From JANQSS01 sp965249735 (lineage in GTDB: Bacteria; Bacteroidota; Bacteroidia; Chitinophagales; Saprospiraceae): a DNA stretch of 64,000 nucleotides. Shown here one piece after another: positions 25,653 to 35,769 of the stretch. The stretch is taken from NCBI GenBank assembly GCA_965249735.1, contig CBDFMS010000019.1, forward strand, positions 260,841 to 324,840, in the 5' to 3' direction. The notes under the pieces were generated by a model. That model ran no database searches. It had not been told where the DNA came from and saw nothing but the letters and a program-made list of their open reading frames with translations. Each line of letters begins with the position of its first letter. Positions within the stretch are counted from its first letter, which is position 1. The position numbers were made by a program, and so were the translations under genes.

Positions 25653-27914
25653 TTAAGTAACATAAATGATACCTGCTTCGAGACCCAGCCGCAAGTATTC
25701 TTCAAGAACAATATTTAGATTTGCTTCTCGCATCGGTTGTTGCAAGTAATTAAAAACGCCCATTTCCGAACCATTATCACCACCTGTCGAAATTTGATTT
25801 GCAGTTGCATTTCCTAATTGAGCGTAAGCATGATGACCATAAGTATTTGAATTAAAAACAGGAAATAACCACGCCAAAACCTTATCCTTTATGGCCTGTT
25901 TCTCCACATTACTTAATGGTGCAATTTCTTCTAATTCTTTTATTTGAAATTGTATTTCTAACTCTGGTTGGCAACGATATCTTCGAGGCGTTTGAGAGTC
26001 TTGGACTACATAAGAAAATCGGACACATCCAATTTGCCTTCTTTCAATGTCCAAAACCTCCATAAAAATACAGTTGCTGGCATCCAAAGACTGTGACTTG
26101 ACTTTGCCGAAGATTGTAGAATTCTGAATGGCTAATTGCCCTTCGTTTATTGAGATTGAATTATTTGCATCTTCATCAATAATGCATTCCTCCATAAGGA
26201 GCGATGCATCTTCAGAATTAACGTCTATTGGGCCACAAATGGATCTGTAAAGCTTCAAATTTATAATGTTATCCTGCGCTTGTACTTCTATACCCTTATC
26301 TGGGGCAATCGTACAATGATCAACTTGCATACCGTTAAGATTTCCCGCATTCACTCTTAAGTCTCCTTTGACAAGCAAACCATTTAGGGTCAAATCACCA
26401 CCAGGGTCTGTAGCAAGTGCATCACCCTTCACATCAATATCTCCCTGAATATGCGGTCGCAAATCTTCTGGATTAAAAGACCCTATTACACGTTCAAATG
26501 TTCCAGGGATAATAAGACTTTCAGTAACAGGCCAATCAGCGGCTATAATAATAAGTCTTTTACTTTCAGAAATTTTAATTTCATGAACTCCTGTTAAATT
26601 CTCAACATAAGAGCGATTGTCCATGATGGTAATCAATCCTGTTTTTTGTCCGGCAACAATGTTTTCAATAGTATTCCATTCATTAATGGCTTGTCCAATG
26701 GTAGTAAATATTGATTCACCTCCCACAGCAACGTGACTCTTACTCACTCCTACGTGCCAATCAAAGGAAAGCTCCTCTAGTTCAGCCAACGAAGTTTTGC
26801 GATCATAGGGTCCACCTCCTACATCACCACTAAATCCGTAGCTATAGTTTACAGCTAAGCTGGTAACAGAAGCAGGATCTGAGAAAGTAATTCGTCCAAG
26901 GACAGGATCTACGGCTGCGGTGATCGGCTTTGGTATAATGGAAATTGTACCATCGGTCTCCAGCCTTTCATAATTCTTAATGGCAGATGGTAGGTGCCAA
27001 TCACTTAAATTACAGATGGTAATTTCTTCAGGTGGGATAGGCGTCAGGCTTCCATTTAAAAAGAGTCGGAATACTGGAGGATAGCTATCCCGGAAATAAA
27101 GATATTCCGGTGTAAGATCATCCACAATGGCCTGTCTTGCATCCTCTAATTCCGTATAAAGAGCTCTTCTTCTTAATAGTCCAGGTACATTTATTTCTTC
27201 TGCCAGATGTACGATATCTTTTTCGGTTTGTGGGTTATTGAATAATTGACAATCTAATCCTAATTGACTAAATGTATAAGCTGCATCAGGAACATCAACA
27301 GACGACGGAATTAATCTGGCATCCGCTAATTCCATTGGATAACTAACAAGTCGCCACAGGTAAATACCAATATTCATGATATTGTATAAACCGAGTTCTC
27401 TTTCAATACTCCTTACATCGATGGTATGACTCTGTGTATCAAATGCAGTATTGATTAAATCAACACTATTCATATTTCGAAGATCAGGAGTCACCGTATT
27501 ATGCAATCTGACATGGTTTAAATTCTGAGTAGTAGATAATAGTTGAAAGAATTCTACCACTTTAGATTTCCATCCTGAAATGTCTAGAGCAAGTTGTTCT
27601 AATACAGGGGCAGTTCCTTTCCTCCGACGATAAGCCAGTGTATTTGCAATATATGCTCGTCTACTATAAACAGTTGCATCTTCAATTTCATGTACTCCTT
27701 TTACTCCCAGCAAGTCACCAATGTATGGTACCACCCATTCATCGCAAGTTTCTATAAACCAGTTCTCATATAATTGAGATATGTTTTCTTCTACAATTCC
27801 GCCTTCCCTGGCCAACAATTCGATAAATGCTTCTAGGGGTTTCCCTTGTTCATCATCAACAATCCGATAATAAGCTGGCAGTAATTCATATAAGTTTTTA
27901 GTATCTACTTTCAT
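25653..27914 (-). CDS. Phage tail protein I-like baseplate protein
   Basis: This 753-residue protein has an N-terminus (NLYELLPAYYRIVDDEQG, then FIETCDEWVVPYIGDLLGV) characteristic of the P2 gpI/phage tail protein I family found in eCIS and tail-like loci. Residues 20-200 are the conserved helical part. Residues about 400-640 have short beta-helix-like strands (GDLTLNGLLVKGDLRVNAGN), and the C-terminus is a DUF-type cap. It probably links the baseplate wedge to fibre or spike proteins. Its start codon abuts the stop of the preceding gene (27914 shared), implying translational coupling. Confidence 0.8.
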   Translation of the reverse strand: MKVDTKNLYELLPAYYRIVDDEQGKPLEAFIELLAREGGIVEENISQLYENWFIETCDEWVVPYIGDLLGVKGVHEIEDATVYSRRAYIANTLAYRRRKGTAPVLEQLALDISGWKSKVVEFFQLLSTTQNLNHVRLHNTVTPDLRNMNSVDLINTAFDTQSHTIDVRSIERELGLYNIMNIGIYLWRLVSYPMELADARLIPSSVDVPDAAYTFSQLGLDCQLFNNPQTEKDIVHLAEEINVPGLLRRRALYTELEDARQAIVDDLTPEYLYFRDSYPPVFRLFLNGSLTPIPPEEITICNLSDWHLPSAIKNYERLETDGTISIIPKPITAAVDPVLGRITFSDPASVTSLAVNYSYGFSGDVGGGPYDRKTSLAELEELSFDWHVGVSKSHVAVGGESIFTTIGQAINEWNTIENIVAGQKTGLITIMDNRSYVENLTGVHEIKISESKRLIIIAADWPVTESLIIPGTFERVIGSFNPEDLRPHIQGDIDVKGDALATDPGGDLTLNGLLVKGDLRVNAGNLNGMQVDHCTIAPDKGIEVQAQDNIINLKLYRSICGPIDVNSEDASLLMEECIIDEDANNSISINEGQLAIQNSTIFGKVKSQSLDASNCIFMEVLDIERRQIGCVRFSYVVQDSQTPRRYRCQPELEIQFQIKELEEIAPLSNVEKQAIKDKVLAWLFPVFNSNTYGHHAYAQLGNATANQISTGGDNGSEMGVFNYLQQPMREANLNIVLEEYLRLGLEAGIIYVT

Positions 27915-30658
27915 TAGGTCATTAATGTAATGTCAATATCTTTTTCATCGATAAGTAATAATTCAGCGGGTTCAATTTCATCTCCATCCCACACAGCTAT
28001 ATTTGATAGAAGTCGAAAATGTTCTTCTGCAAATGGACTCAAACCTCCCAATTCATCCAGATCTACCGCCACGACTCCCTCCACAGATTGGATAATTGCG
28101 ATCACTTCACTGGGTGTAACAACTTGCCCAAAGGATCTTGATTCGAAATTGTAATTAGCAATTAGGGCCTCTTCCACTTCAGTTACAACCTTTTCTTCCA
28201 CATAATCTGTGTGTATCTTAATCTTTGATTTAACATTAAAAAGCTTTTCAGAAAATGATCCTATAACCACAGGATAATTATTATGTCTGGCACCATCTAT
28301 GGCATTGATTAAATTCTCCTTTAATGTGGAATCAATGGCCTTTCCATCAGCAGATGCCACTGTCAAGTGAACGGTACGATCCTCGCCTTTCCATAGCAAG
28401 TCTGCTCTTGCTTTTCCTATACCAGCAAAAGCGCTTGTAAAATTTTCATAATCTAAAACGGAAACAATTCTATCTAAAGTAAGGACGGTTAAAGGTGCAT
28501 TGTATCTGATATTCTCTATTGACTCGGGATCTTCTGCTCCTGAAGTTTCAACTGGATTAGTTACAGACTTCACACCTAACTGCGGTGTCAACAGGAGGGA
28601 TAACTGATTTTCATCAAGCAATCCTTCAAGGCCTATTCCTACTCTATAGGTCGCAATTATATTTTCCACACCTGTGGGTAACCTCGAACCAGTTATACCA
28701 TTGCCAAATTGAACGTAAGTGGTTCCATCATCTTCGGTTCGTGTAATATAAATCCGTTCTTCTGATGATGTTTTATAAAATGTAGGTGCTTCGGTCCATT
28801 TTATATCATCCACTCTAATTTCTAATGTAGTCTCAATTCCTGAGGCTGATGCGGATGAAATATAGGTCAAAGGTTTTTGCTTCAATAAAAACTTCTGAAA
28901 AGGAACAGAACCATTTCCCGATCCAAGTATTTCAGTTTTTGTTTCGCCATGGGTAGCTTGCGCGACATTGGCATTTATAGTAACAGTAGCTCGATGGTAT
29001 ACATTTTTCAGTGCTTGAGTTAGTGTAATACGACTTACATCAGATTCATTAATCTCTACCAGTTCACTTACTATGATCGGTTGATTGAGAGAAGTTGGGA
29101 TTGTGACAGAGGAAGTATCCTCATCTTCAATAAAAGGAATGAGGTCATCTACTCCACATATAATTTGTCCTTCTATCTCTCCATGTTTTACAAACCATCT
29201 GATTTCATTAACGTTAATATATTCGGGTGCAGAAAGCACTTCCAAAATGTCTTCCTCATTTAATGCATAAGGCGATACTAAATTATCATCCGGAGTAAAT
29301 AACAACTCTTCATATTCTATATTTTCACTGCTTCCGGATTTAATAATGCTGTACCTGGAAGATACTTGCAGATGTGTAACTAGCTCACCACTAATGATTA
29401 AATTTTGCTCCTCCACTAAATCCTGGAAGTCTTGTTCTAAATAAATCTCTGATCCAAAGACCGGCAGATAAATAGGAGCCTCAATAAGACTTAACTCTTC
29501 ACTCTGGGCCCACACTACAGTATTTCTTATTTTAAAATTTCCCAGGTTCTCATTGCCGTCTAATGTAATCTTGCTTGTTTTTGAAGCCAGAGAAAAGGCC
29601 TTTTTAAAAGAGGGTTGGACTCTCTCAGCCAGGTATAATTCCACATCAGAGGACTGTGTCAACAATACCCAACTATCTGTTAAAATATCAGGATATAATC
29701 TATCGAGATGAATTGATTTATTAGTAGTTACAGTATCAAGGTTTGGCCATTCAGAACCTGAATAATCTATGACGCCAGTAAAGGTTTCCTTAACCTCCGC
29801 TGACATGTTTCTAATGTCCGGAGCATTATATCCGAAGAGAGCTGCCTGTTGTCTGAAAACAAAAATTCTTGCATCATCTGCAGGATACATATTAGGATTG
29901 AGGTGACCCAGACCTTCTCGCCAATTAATTTCAGTATAATTATCTTCACTGTTAGCAACGACTTGATCTACCACACGAAAGTCCCAACGTTCACTGCCGG
30001 GATTTTCTAATCGGTGAGATCCTACTATTAAGATTCTGTCTCCAACCTGGAGTTGTGTGTCTGTTCCTTCTATATATAGTTTGTTAAGCCCCCTGTTAAA
30101 AACTTGTGGTTCAGTCAATTTTGGCTTGATTGAATTCCATTTTGTCTGAGTCAGTATTTCTTCTATGGCTTCAAAAATCTGAGCTTTTTCATCTTGACCT
30201 GGAATACTCTGCACCCTGGTTCCAAGTGTAACGGTTGCCTCGAGCGGAGCCCCTGGTGATTCGTCTGTCAAAAATGAAAACCATGTTCCAGCCGCTACTC
30301 CAGGTTTAGGAATGTAGCTGATATGTTTTGCTAATTCCACCAATGATAACCTTTCTGTAGAAGTCAGGATGTAGCCCTCATTAATAATTCTTTCATTATA
30401 GAAAGTAAGCACATCCAGAATCATGGCCCATACATCCATTAAAGCAATCGTCGAGTCATCGTTTTCTCGAATGGTTAGTTCCTTAAGAAGAGCAGATTCC
30501 GACAGACCGGTAATCATCGATTCCTTAAACGTACCATGAGTTCCTACCCGATAAAGCAATGTCTCGAGTCCATGATCATTATATAGTTGTGTTGGTGTTT
30601 TTTTTTCTACACCTTCACAACATCCACATGTATCCAATATTAATTTAGAATTGTTCAT
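27914..30658 (-). CDS. Second baseplate-J-like assembly protein (Afp12 position)
   Basis: This 914-residue protein has a helical N-terminal region (MDVWAMILDVLTFYNERIIN, about 80-100) and a long beta-rich middle. Its C-terminal part matches baseplate wedge (gp6/gpJ) proteins: YVQFGNGITGSRLPTGVENI at about 640-660, then a wedge core with VLDYENFTSAFAGIGKARAD. In the Afp/PVC scheme the two large wedge proteins are Afp11 and Afp12; this one sits second. Its first four bases overlap the end of the upstream wedge gene. A CxCC cluster at the N-terminus (DTCGCCEG) may bind metal. Confidence 0.82.
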   Translation of the reverse strand: MNNSKLILDTCGCCEGVEKKTPTQLYNDHGLETLLYRVGTHGTFKESMITGLSESALLKELTIRENDDSTIALMDVWAMILDVLTFYNERIINEGYILTSTERLSLVELAKHISYIPKPGVAAGTWFSFLTDESPGAPLEATVTLGTRVQSIPGQDEKAQIFEAIEEILTQTKWNSIKPKLTEPQVFNRGLNKLYIEGTDTQLQVGDRILIVGSHRLENPGSERWDFRVVDQVVANSEDNYTEINWREGLGHLNPNMYPADDARIFVFRQQAALFGYNAPDIRNMSAEVKETFTGVIDYSGSEWPNLDTVTTNKSIHLDRLYPDILTDSWVLLTQSSDVELYLAERVQPSFKKAFSLASKTSKITLDGNENLGNFKIRNTVVWAQSEELSLIEAPIYLPVFGSEIYLEQDFQDLVEEQNLIISGELVTHLQVSSRYSIIKSGSSENIEYEELLFTPDDNLVSPYALNEEDILEVLSAPEYINVNEIRWFVKHGEIEGQIICGVDDLIPFIEDEDTSSVTIPTSLNQPIIVSELVEINESDVSRITLTQALKNVYHRATVTINANVAQATHGETKTEILGSGNGSVPFQKFLLKQKPLTYISSASASGIETTLEIRVDDIKWTEAPTFYKTSSEERIYITRTEDDGTTYVQFGNGITGSRLPTGVENIIATYRVGIGLEGLLDENQLSLLLTPQLGVKSVTNPVETSGAEDPESIENIRYNAPLTVLTLDRIVSVLDYENFTSAFAGIGKARADLLWKGEDRTVHLTVASADGKAIDSTLKENLINAIDGARHNNYPVVIGSFSEKLFNVKSKIKIHTDYVEEKVVTEVEEALIANYNFESRSFGQVVTPSEVIAIIQSVEGVVAVDLDELGGLSPFAEEHFRLLSNIAVWDGDEIEPAELLLIDEKDIDITLMT

Positions 30659-33063
30659 AAGCCTCCGTACATCAAAAAGTCAATTTTCCCATTTTCAGGA
30701 AAATTCGGATCATTATCTAATCGTATTATTTCACTTTCTTCCGGCTGAAGTACACCGTTTTCTTTTTCCAGATTTGAAGCCCGATCTAAGCGTTTGAAAG
30801 TTTTTAATTCTACAGATGCTACTCCGTCTATTTTCATTGCAGCTTCATATATTTCACTCAGGTAGACCGCCTGTCCAAATGTGTATACATCAGGATGAAA
30901 AAATCCCTTAGATCCGTCTGACAGAATAAATCGGCTAAAAACATTTTGCAATTTCTGTTTAACAGCATTCCTGAAGTAACTTGTTTTCACACAGACGTTC
31001 AATTCAATTTCTAGTGGAACAAATAGTGGTGGACGAATCTCAAGATCATATCCGGCCATTCGGTATTTTTCCAGATGCCTGTATATATCTTCTTTAAATT
31101 GGTCATCTATTGAGAAGCCATCCGCTCTGTCGATAGTCAAAAAAACAGTATACCAGCTTCCAGTCCATCTAAATTTGGCCAGTGCTTTTTGAACTTGATC
31201 GTGCAATTCAGTTTTCTCAACATAGTCTGCTTCGGTTACTGCTCTTTCCTGTGTTTTGAAGGCTTCCGGCGCAAATTGTTTCACTTCCTCAACTGTTTCA
31301 GCCTTTTGACCTCCCTGAGCAGATAAAGGATTTCTTACAGTGAGTATGCCGCCTAAATTCCAATGTATTCGACCAATTGAATCCATTCCGATATTTCCAG
31401 TCAAACCGTTACCTATTCTATAGGTAGCTCTTGGATTAAAACCTTCGCCTGGTTTTTTTCCCAATACATCGTCACCAAATCTCAATAGTATAGATTCATC
31501 TAATTCTATTTCCGCTACGAATTCTTGAGCAAACCTGTCACTTGCCAACAGATCCCGTTGTGTTTTCCAAATCTCAGCTTCTTCCTTTAGTATTATTTCG
31601 GCTATGGCATTGTGCGGATCCTGACGCAGCATGTAAGAGGCTGGAATATCTTTCGAATCATCGTGATCATAAGGAGTAGAGACTGTAACTCCTGTGTGAG
31701 GTAATAGTGGTCTATAATTACCACTTTCTGGAGCTGCATTTGGGATTAACTCGTTTTCAGAAATCGTAAATCCGTGATCCGCTAAAACTACGTTACCTCT
31801 TGCAACACTTAAATTATCCATTATTGATCCGTCTACCTTAGCACTAATACAAAGTGCAAATGGAAGTGCATCTACTTCGTGCCATTTTATTTCAACTACA
31901 TCTTTGCCATTCACAATATCTTCCGAATTTTCAATACCGGTTAATCGAACAGCATGTCGATGCGTAGGATCGGCATCAGCTTCAAGCCCAGTGGTAGGGC
32001 TTATGATTTCTTCAAAAACCAACACCTGTCCTATTTCCAAAGAGAAGGCCAGGTTATCAGTTCTATGAAGGGTTGCTTCTGTAGCACCTTGTGGAAGGCA
32101 GCAAGAAGAATCATCCCAGGTGTAAAACTCCAACTCGTTATGGACATACATTAAAGTTAAATCATGCTTTGATTCGAAGGCCTGAATTTCTGTTTCCTTT
32201 AATACCTTTTCCAGAATTGAATCTGTTACAGTAGCTTCTTCATTAGTTCCTTTTGTAAATAGCACGGTTCCTAATGGTAATATTGCATTATCTGCATTTC
32301 CTCCTTGCTCTACACCGACATGAACCCAGGTTCTGGAATTACAACCGTTATGAACATGATAATCCAATAATCGAGCATGGCGTCTGGCAGAAATCCGTTT
32401 TCTGGATTTAAATAAATATGCTTCCGTTGCCACAGCATCTTGATAGTAACTTAAATAATCTCCAGTATATGCCATCAATTCTACCAAGGCAACTTGTAAA
32501 TCTGCTGGATTCCTTTCATTCCAGTCTGGCTTCAAAAGGCTCAATCGATCGAAGGCTAACCGTCTAAAACTAGAATAGTCTTTAGCCAGGTAGTTTATTC
32601 TTGGGCCAGGAATATTTTCTTCCTGGCAATTGTCCTCTGTCTTACAATCAAAATCGCTAGGACAATTTGCTTTAAAAGAGAATTCAACATTTGCAAGTTG
32701 AGGATCGTAGCCTAGCGGTGTATCTAAATCAGTAGCTGAATTAACCAATCTCAAGGTATAATTAGAGAAATCTCCAGCGTTGTCTACAACAATAGTAATT
32801 TTCTTATCGAGGGTACTATCAACTGAAAGCACCTTTATATTTTGGATTCTGACACCGCCTTCAATAACAAAATTATTTTCGACTAATGGATCAATTCCTA
32901 CTCCATTAGGAATACCGCCGGGCTGACCGGGTAAAGGATTTAGAAAATATATCTCAAGCTTTTTCTGATTAGCTGGATCCACTTCCATATAGTCAATACC
33001 ATTAATGGTAGCGCTATCACCTACTCTTAGTCGTCTTTCCAGGTTTTTACAATAATATTGCAT
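30655..33063 (-). CDS. Baseplate-J-like assembly protein (Afp11-like wedge)
   Basis: This 802-residue protein has the typical eCIS signature of putative baseplate assembly proteins. These are PRINYLAKDYSSFRRLAFDR at about 150, NPADLQVALVELMAYTGDYL, KRISARRHARLLDYHVHNGC, FGDDVLGKKPGEGFNP, and in the wedge core TQERAVTEADYVEKTELHDQ. It corresponds to Afp11/T4 gp6, which forms the baseplate wedge triangles around the hub. It lies 5 bp after gp25 and overlaps the next wedge gene by 4 bp. Confidence 0.88.
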   Translation of the reverse strand: MQYYCKNLERRLRVGDSATINGIDYMEVDPANQKKLEIYFLNPLPGQPGGIPNGVGIDPLVENNFVIEGGVRIQNIKVLSVDSTLDKKITIVVDNAGDFSNYTLRLVNSATDLDTPLGYDPQLANVEFSFKANCPSDFDCKTEDNCQEENIPGPRINYLAKDYSSFRRLAFDRLSLLKPDWNERNPADLQVALVELMAYTGDYLSYYQDAVATEAYLFKSRKRISARRHARLLDYHVHNGCNSRTWVHVGVEQGGNADNAILPLGTVLFTKGTNEEATVTDSILEKVLKETEIQAFESKHDLTLMYVHNELEFYTWDDSSCCLPQGATEATLHRTDNLAFSLEIGQVLVFEEIISPTTGLEADADPTHRHAVRLTGIENSEDIVNGKDVVEIKWHEVDALPFALCISAKVDGSIMDNLSVARGNVVLADHGFTISENELIPNAAPESGNYRPLLPHTGVTVSTPYDHDDSKDIPASYMLRQDPHNAIAEIILKEEAEIWKTQRDLLASDRFAQEFVAEIELDESILLRFGDDVLGKKPGEGFNPRATYRIGNGLTGNIGMDSIGRIHWNLGGILTVRNPLSAQGGQKAETVEEVKQFAPEAFKTQERAVTEADYVEKTELHDQVQKALAKFRWTGSWYTVFLTIDRADGFSIDDQFKEDIYRHLEKYRMAGYDLEIRPPLFVPLEIELNVCVKTSYFRNAVKQKLQNVFSRFILSDGSKGFFHPDVYTFGQAVYLSEIYEAAMKIDGVASVELKTFKRLDRASNLEKENGVLQPEESEIIRLDNDPNFPENGKIDFLMYGGL

Positions 33064-33068
33064 GTTAA

Positions 33069-33425
33069 TTAAATGGATTTCTCAAAACTTACTTCTTGAT
33101 TTAATGCAAGTCCGATTTCCTTATACTGAATATCCACCCTTAATGTTGAATCTGTAACTTCAATATTAACTTCTCCTACTTCGATAACTTCGCTTAACCA
33201 TTCTTGTAGAGACCCTTTCACTAAAAACTGAACTGTAGAAATCAATTCGACACTATTTGGTTCAAAAACCAATTGATTTAATCCACTACCGAAAGTTGGT
33301 CTATTAACCCTTTCTCCTGGTGAGGTAAACAGGACTTGTTTGATCATATCTCTAATATGCTCTGAACGATCTGTAACCGCAGTTCTGCCATTGGCCGCTA
33401 TACGATAAGGAAAATCAATATTCAT
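33069..33425 (-). CDS. gp25/GPW-like baseplate protein (Afp9-like)
   Basis: The start is taken at ATG 33425 (MNIDFPYRIAANGRTA), giving 118 residues. The longer frame from 33494 would overlap the PAAR gene and lacks family similarity. FPYRI, RDMIKQVLFTSPGERVNRPT and FGSGLNQLVFEPNS are hallmarks of the gp25/GPW lysozyme-like fold. This protein nucleates sheath polymerisation and forms the wedge core with the J-type proteins. It starts 5 bp after the PAAR-type gene stop. Confidence 0.92.
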   Translation of the reverse strand: MNIDFPYRIAANGRTAVTDRSEHIRDMIKQVLFTSPGERVNRPTFGSGLNQLVFEPNSVELISTVQFLVKGSLQEWLSEVIEVGEVNIEVTDSTLRVDIQYKEIGLALNQEVSFEKSI

Positions 33426-33430
33426 AATTA

Positions 33431-33751
33431 TTATATTCCGGTGACTCTGGTTTGAGTAACTGTGATGAGCAAGGGTGTTCCATTTGGCGTGCATACGGCC
33501 TGGCTATCCAGTAGTAGGACAGGCATTCCGTTAGAGATAATTCTTGTAGCAGCCGTAGTCCATTGAGCTGTTACGCATGGTAAAGGATTAGAACCTGAAA
33601 CAAAAGGACATCCAGCAATCGTATATGGAGCAGGTTGCATGACAATTGGTTGTCCCATCACCGTTACTCTGGGGCTAACTGTTGTTGGCATTGCTTGACC
33701 TGCGTGTGCACACATAACTGTTGCACCTGCATGTAGTAAAAATCCTGGCAT
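33431..33751 (-). CDS. PAAR-type spike tip protein (Afp10-like)
   Basis: This 106-residue protein is made of short beta strands with an N-terminal MPGFLLHAGATVMCAHAGQA, like the DUF4280/PAAR-like family. It has Cys and His residues (C14, H16, with later C48, C59 and C87) that could hold the tip metal ion. PAAR-like proteins cap the spike trimer and sharpen the tip. It lies between the OB-fold spike base and gp25, the expected place in an eCIS operon. Confidence 0.8.
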   Translation of the reverse strand: MPGFLLHAGATVMCAHAGQAMPTTVSPRVTVMGQPIVMQPAPYTIAGCPFVSGSNPLPCVTAQWTTAATRIISNGMPVLLLDSQAVCTPNGTPLLITVTQTRVTGI

Positions 33752-33763
33752 CTCTAATAAGTT

Positions 33764-34273
33764 TTAAGTGACGACGAGAGCGCCATTATTTATTGTAGTG
33801 GTAGGGCCAGTCATGACGATACTAGCCCCTTTTCCATTCTGAATATATATGCCTGTATCATTGACGATAATTGAAGCTCCGGTAGGACTTTTTAGCATGA
33901 GTCCTCCAGTGGGATCTGGCAGGTCGCTGATCCTTAACGTGTTTTGTCCGGTCGTTTGTAAAACAATATTCGGTGAAGCAGGAATTCCTGCCAAGGCCAA
34001 AGCCGGAACTTCAGCTGCTGACCCCCAAAATCCTCCGGTCCAGATCGGGTAATCAGGATTTCCTCCTTCGAATTCTACCCAGACTCCAGAACCAATGAGT
34101 GGAACAAAATAGGCACCCATTTGTATTCCGGCCATAGGTACGCAAGGCATTGCCCAACTAGATAATCCCAGGCCCAATACATCTGGAACTTGAACCATTA
34201 TTCTTCCTCTTTGCTCAGGATCAATATTATTTAGAACCAGTCCTCGATACTTTCCAAAAAACTTTCCTTCCAT
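33764..34273 (-). CDS. OB-fold spike base protein (gpV/gp5/VgrG C-half-like)
   Basis: This 169-residue protein starts with KYRGLVLNNIDPEQRGRIMV and WAMPCVPMAG, the OB-fold signature of phage baseplate assembly protein V and the VgrG middle domain. YFVPLIGSGVWVEFEGGNPD and WTGGFWG follow. The C-terminal 60 residues (LKSPTGASIIVNDTGIYIQN) form the start of the triple-stranded beta-helix spike. Together with the separate gpD-like gene it equals the single Afp8/VgrG of other systems, so the spike is split over two genes here. Confidence 0.88.
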   Translation of the reverse strand: MEGKFFGKYRGLVLNNIDPEQRGRIMVQVPDVLGLGLSSWAMPCVPMAGIQMGAYFVPLIGSGVWVEFEGGNPDYPIWTGGFWGSAAEVPALALAGIPASPNIVLQTTGQNTLRISDLPDPTGGLMLKSPTGASIIVNDTGIYIQNGKGASIVMTGPTTTINNGALVVT

Positions 34274-34282
34274 ATTTAAAAG

Positions 34283-35410
34283 TTAAACAGGTATTCTAGG
34301 TAAAGTAGATACCAATCCATTTCTGGTCAGGGTGAAATTTTGTGTGTAATCTCCTTTTTTAATATTATGGGTTACGCTTTGTACATAATACAACCCATTG
34401 TATGCTTCCCCTACCCCTCTTACTCCAACCAATTCTCTGGCATTCAAGATATGCCCGTATTTTACAACGTTTAATGCTCCACTTCCTGTTACTGCATTGG
34501 ATGAACTTGAAGCAACAGATAAACCTGCAGAAATCGCTTGAGTCGGACTTAAATTTGCAGTATGATTCAACATTGGAAAGTTACTTGGTGTTGGTGGTAT
34601 CAATCCTAATGGTGGGTTGAGAATATCTACAGATGGAATTGGTATGGGTATTGGTGCTTTTGTTTCTTCATTTTGGATAAAAACGATTGGAATTGTGCTC
34701 GAATCTCCATTCATACTAAAATTCATTGAAGTCACATTTGTAAGCCCATCCCAATTTGCATTTAATGCCGGTTGAGGTTTACCAACCTTTATTTCGGGTC
34801 CCCAATATGCTTTATTAGTCCCAGGCACAGGACCCGGAGTAATATAAAATACATAACCTGCGTCACTTGCAAGTTTTTCAATATATTCCAAATCTTTTCC
34901 TTGATGTAAAGGAATACGCGTGGTTGGTACAGGTATATCCATGAAAACACTAGGGATGACGATAGGAATAATTCCAAACATAGCATATTTGGCGATGATC
35001 AAGGCTACTCTTGCAGAAGCCGGCATAGCCGGGTATGGGATGCCTGTGAAATCAATCATTGTCATCACTTTGGTCAAATCTCTTCCTTTAATATTTAATG
35101 TTGCGGTGCCTGCCTGTAAATCAGGTGTAAGGTTTTGATATGTAATTACGCCATCCATTAAAACTTTTTGAGAACCATTTACACTTACCACAATAATGAC
35201 CCGTATGAAGGGTCCAACTTTTGCTAATAACAATAACAATTGATTGAGAAGTATGCTACTATTAAAAGCAAAATTTAATTCGAACCCACTAGGCTGTCCT
35301 GCGGCCGTAGTAACTTTTACATCTGTCAGAGAATCTATGATCGCCTTTGGTACCGGAACAGGTACCACTGGTCCTATCATCAATGACAATGTTACTTTAC
35401 CTTTTAACAT
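34283..35410 (-). CDS. Late control protein D-like spike hub
   Basis: This 375-residue protein belongs to the gpD/gp27-like hub group that forms the N-terminal half of VgrG/Afp8. Visible features are LTDVKVTTAAGQPSGFELNF near the start, TATLNIKGRDLTKVM (about 100-115), DLEYIEKLASDAGYVFYITP (about 175-195), and a closing ARELVGVRGVGEAYNGLYYV that matches the family's last domain. It forms the trimeric hub joining the tube to the spike. It is 9 bp upstream of the OB-fold gene. Confidence 0.85.
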   Translation of the reverse strand: MLKGKVTLSLMIGPVVPVPVPKAIIDSLTDVKVTTAAGQPSGFELNFAFNSSILLNQLLLLLAKVGPFIRVIIVVSVNGSQKVLMDGVITYQNLTPDLQAGTATLNIKGRDLTKVMTMIDFTGIPYPAMPASARVALIIAKYAMFGIIPIVIPSVFMDIPVPTTRIPLHQGKDLEYIEKLASDAGYVFYITPGPVPGTNKAYWGPEIKVGKPQPALNANWDGLTNVTSMNFSMNGDSSTIPIVFIQNEETKAPIPIPIPSVDILNPPLGLIPPTPSNFPMLNHTANLSPTQAISAGLSVASSSSNAVTGSGALNVVKYGHILNARELVGVRGVGEAYNGLYYVQSVTHNIKKGDYTQNFTLTRNGLVSTLPRIPV

Positions 35411-35416
35411 ATTTTT

Positions 35417-35767
35417 CTAAAATCCCGATATACCAGTGCTTTGTGGTATACGTAAATAACGTCCTGTAAACTCGGTTAATTCTTGAGCTTTCATTGCAAG
35501 GTTTGCATCTGCAATTTGCCAAAATTGTTCTGGATCGACCAAGTATTTAGCTGTGACATTATCCAGTCTTTCTCCTTGTTTAACAAGATGTTGTTGTGTA
35601 CTATAATAATAGTCGGGATGTGGGATAAATCTTCGTTTTAGGTATACAACCGGTTCGTCATTCAAGCCCTCAAACATTTTCGTTTCAGTAAAATGATAGC
35701 GACTTGTAACAGGAAAGTTATTTGTACTTAATTGACCAGACTTAAATAGTTCTTGAATTGGATCCAT
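35417..35767 (-). CDS. LysM-type tail protein
   Basis: This 116-residue protein has a C-terminal LysM-like module (HLVKQGERLDNVTAKYLVDP, then EQFWQIADAN) like tail protein X and the C-terminal part of Afp7. The N-terminal half (SRYHFTETKMFEG, YLKRRFIPHPDYY) is typical for this eCIS family. LysM in tail proteins is a structural fold for tube-baseplate contact rather than a proven wall binder. It lies 2 bp after the adaptor gene and was probably one polypeptide with it in other systems. Confidence 0.82.
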   Translation of the reverse strand: MDPIQELFKSGQLSTNNFPVTSRYHFTETKMFEGLNDEPVVYLKRRFIPHPDYYYSTQQHLVKQGERLDNVTAKYLVDPEQFWQIADANLAMKAQELTEFTGRYLRIPQSTGISGF

Positions 35768-35769
35768 AA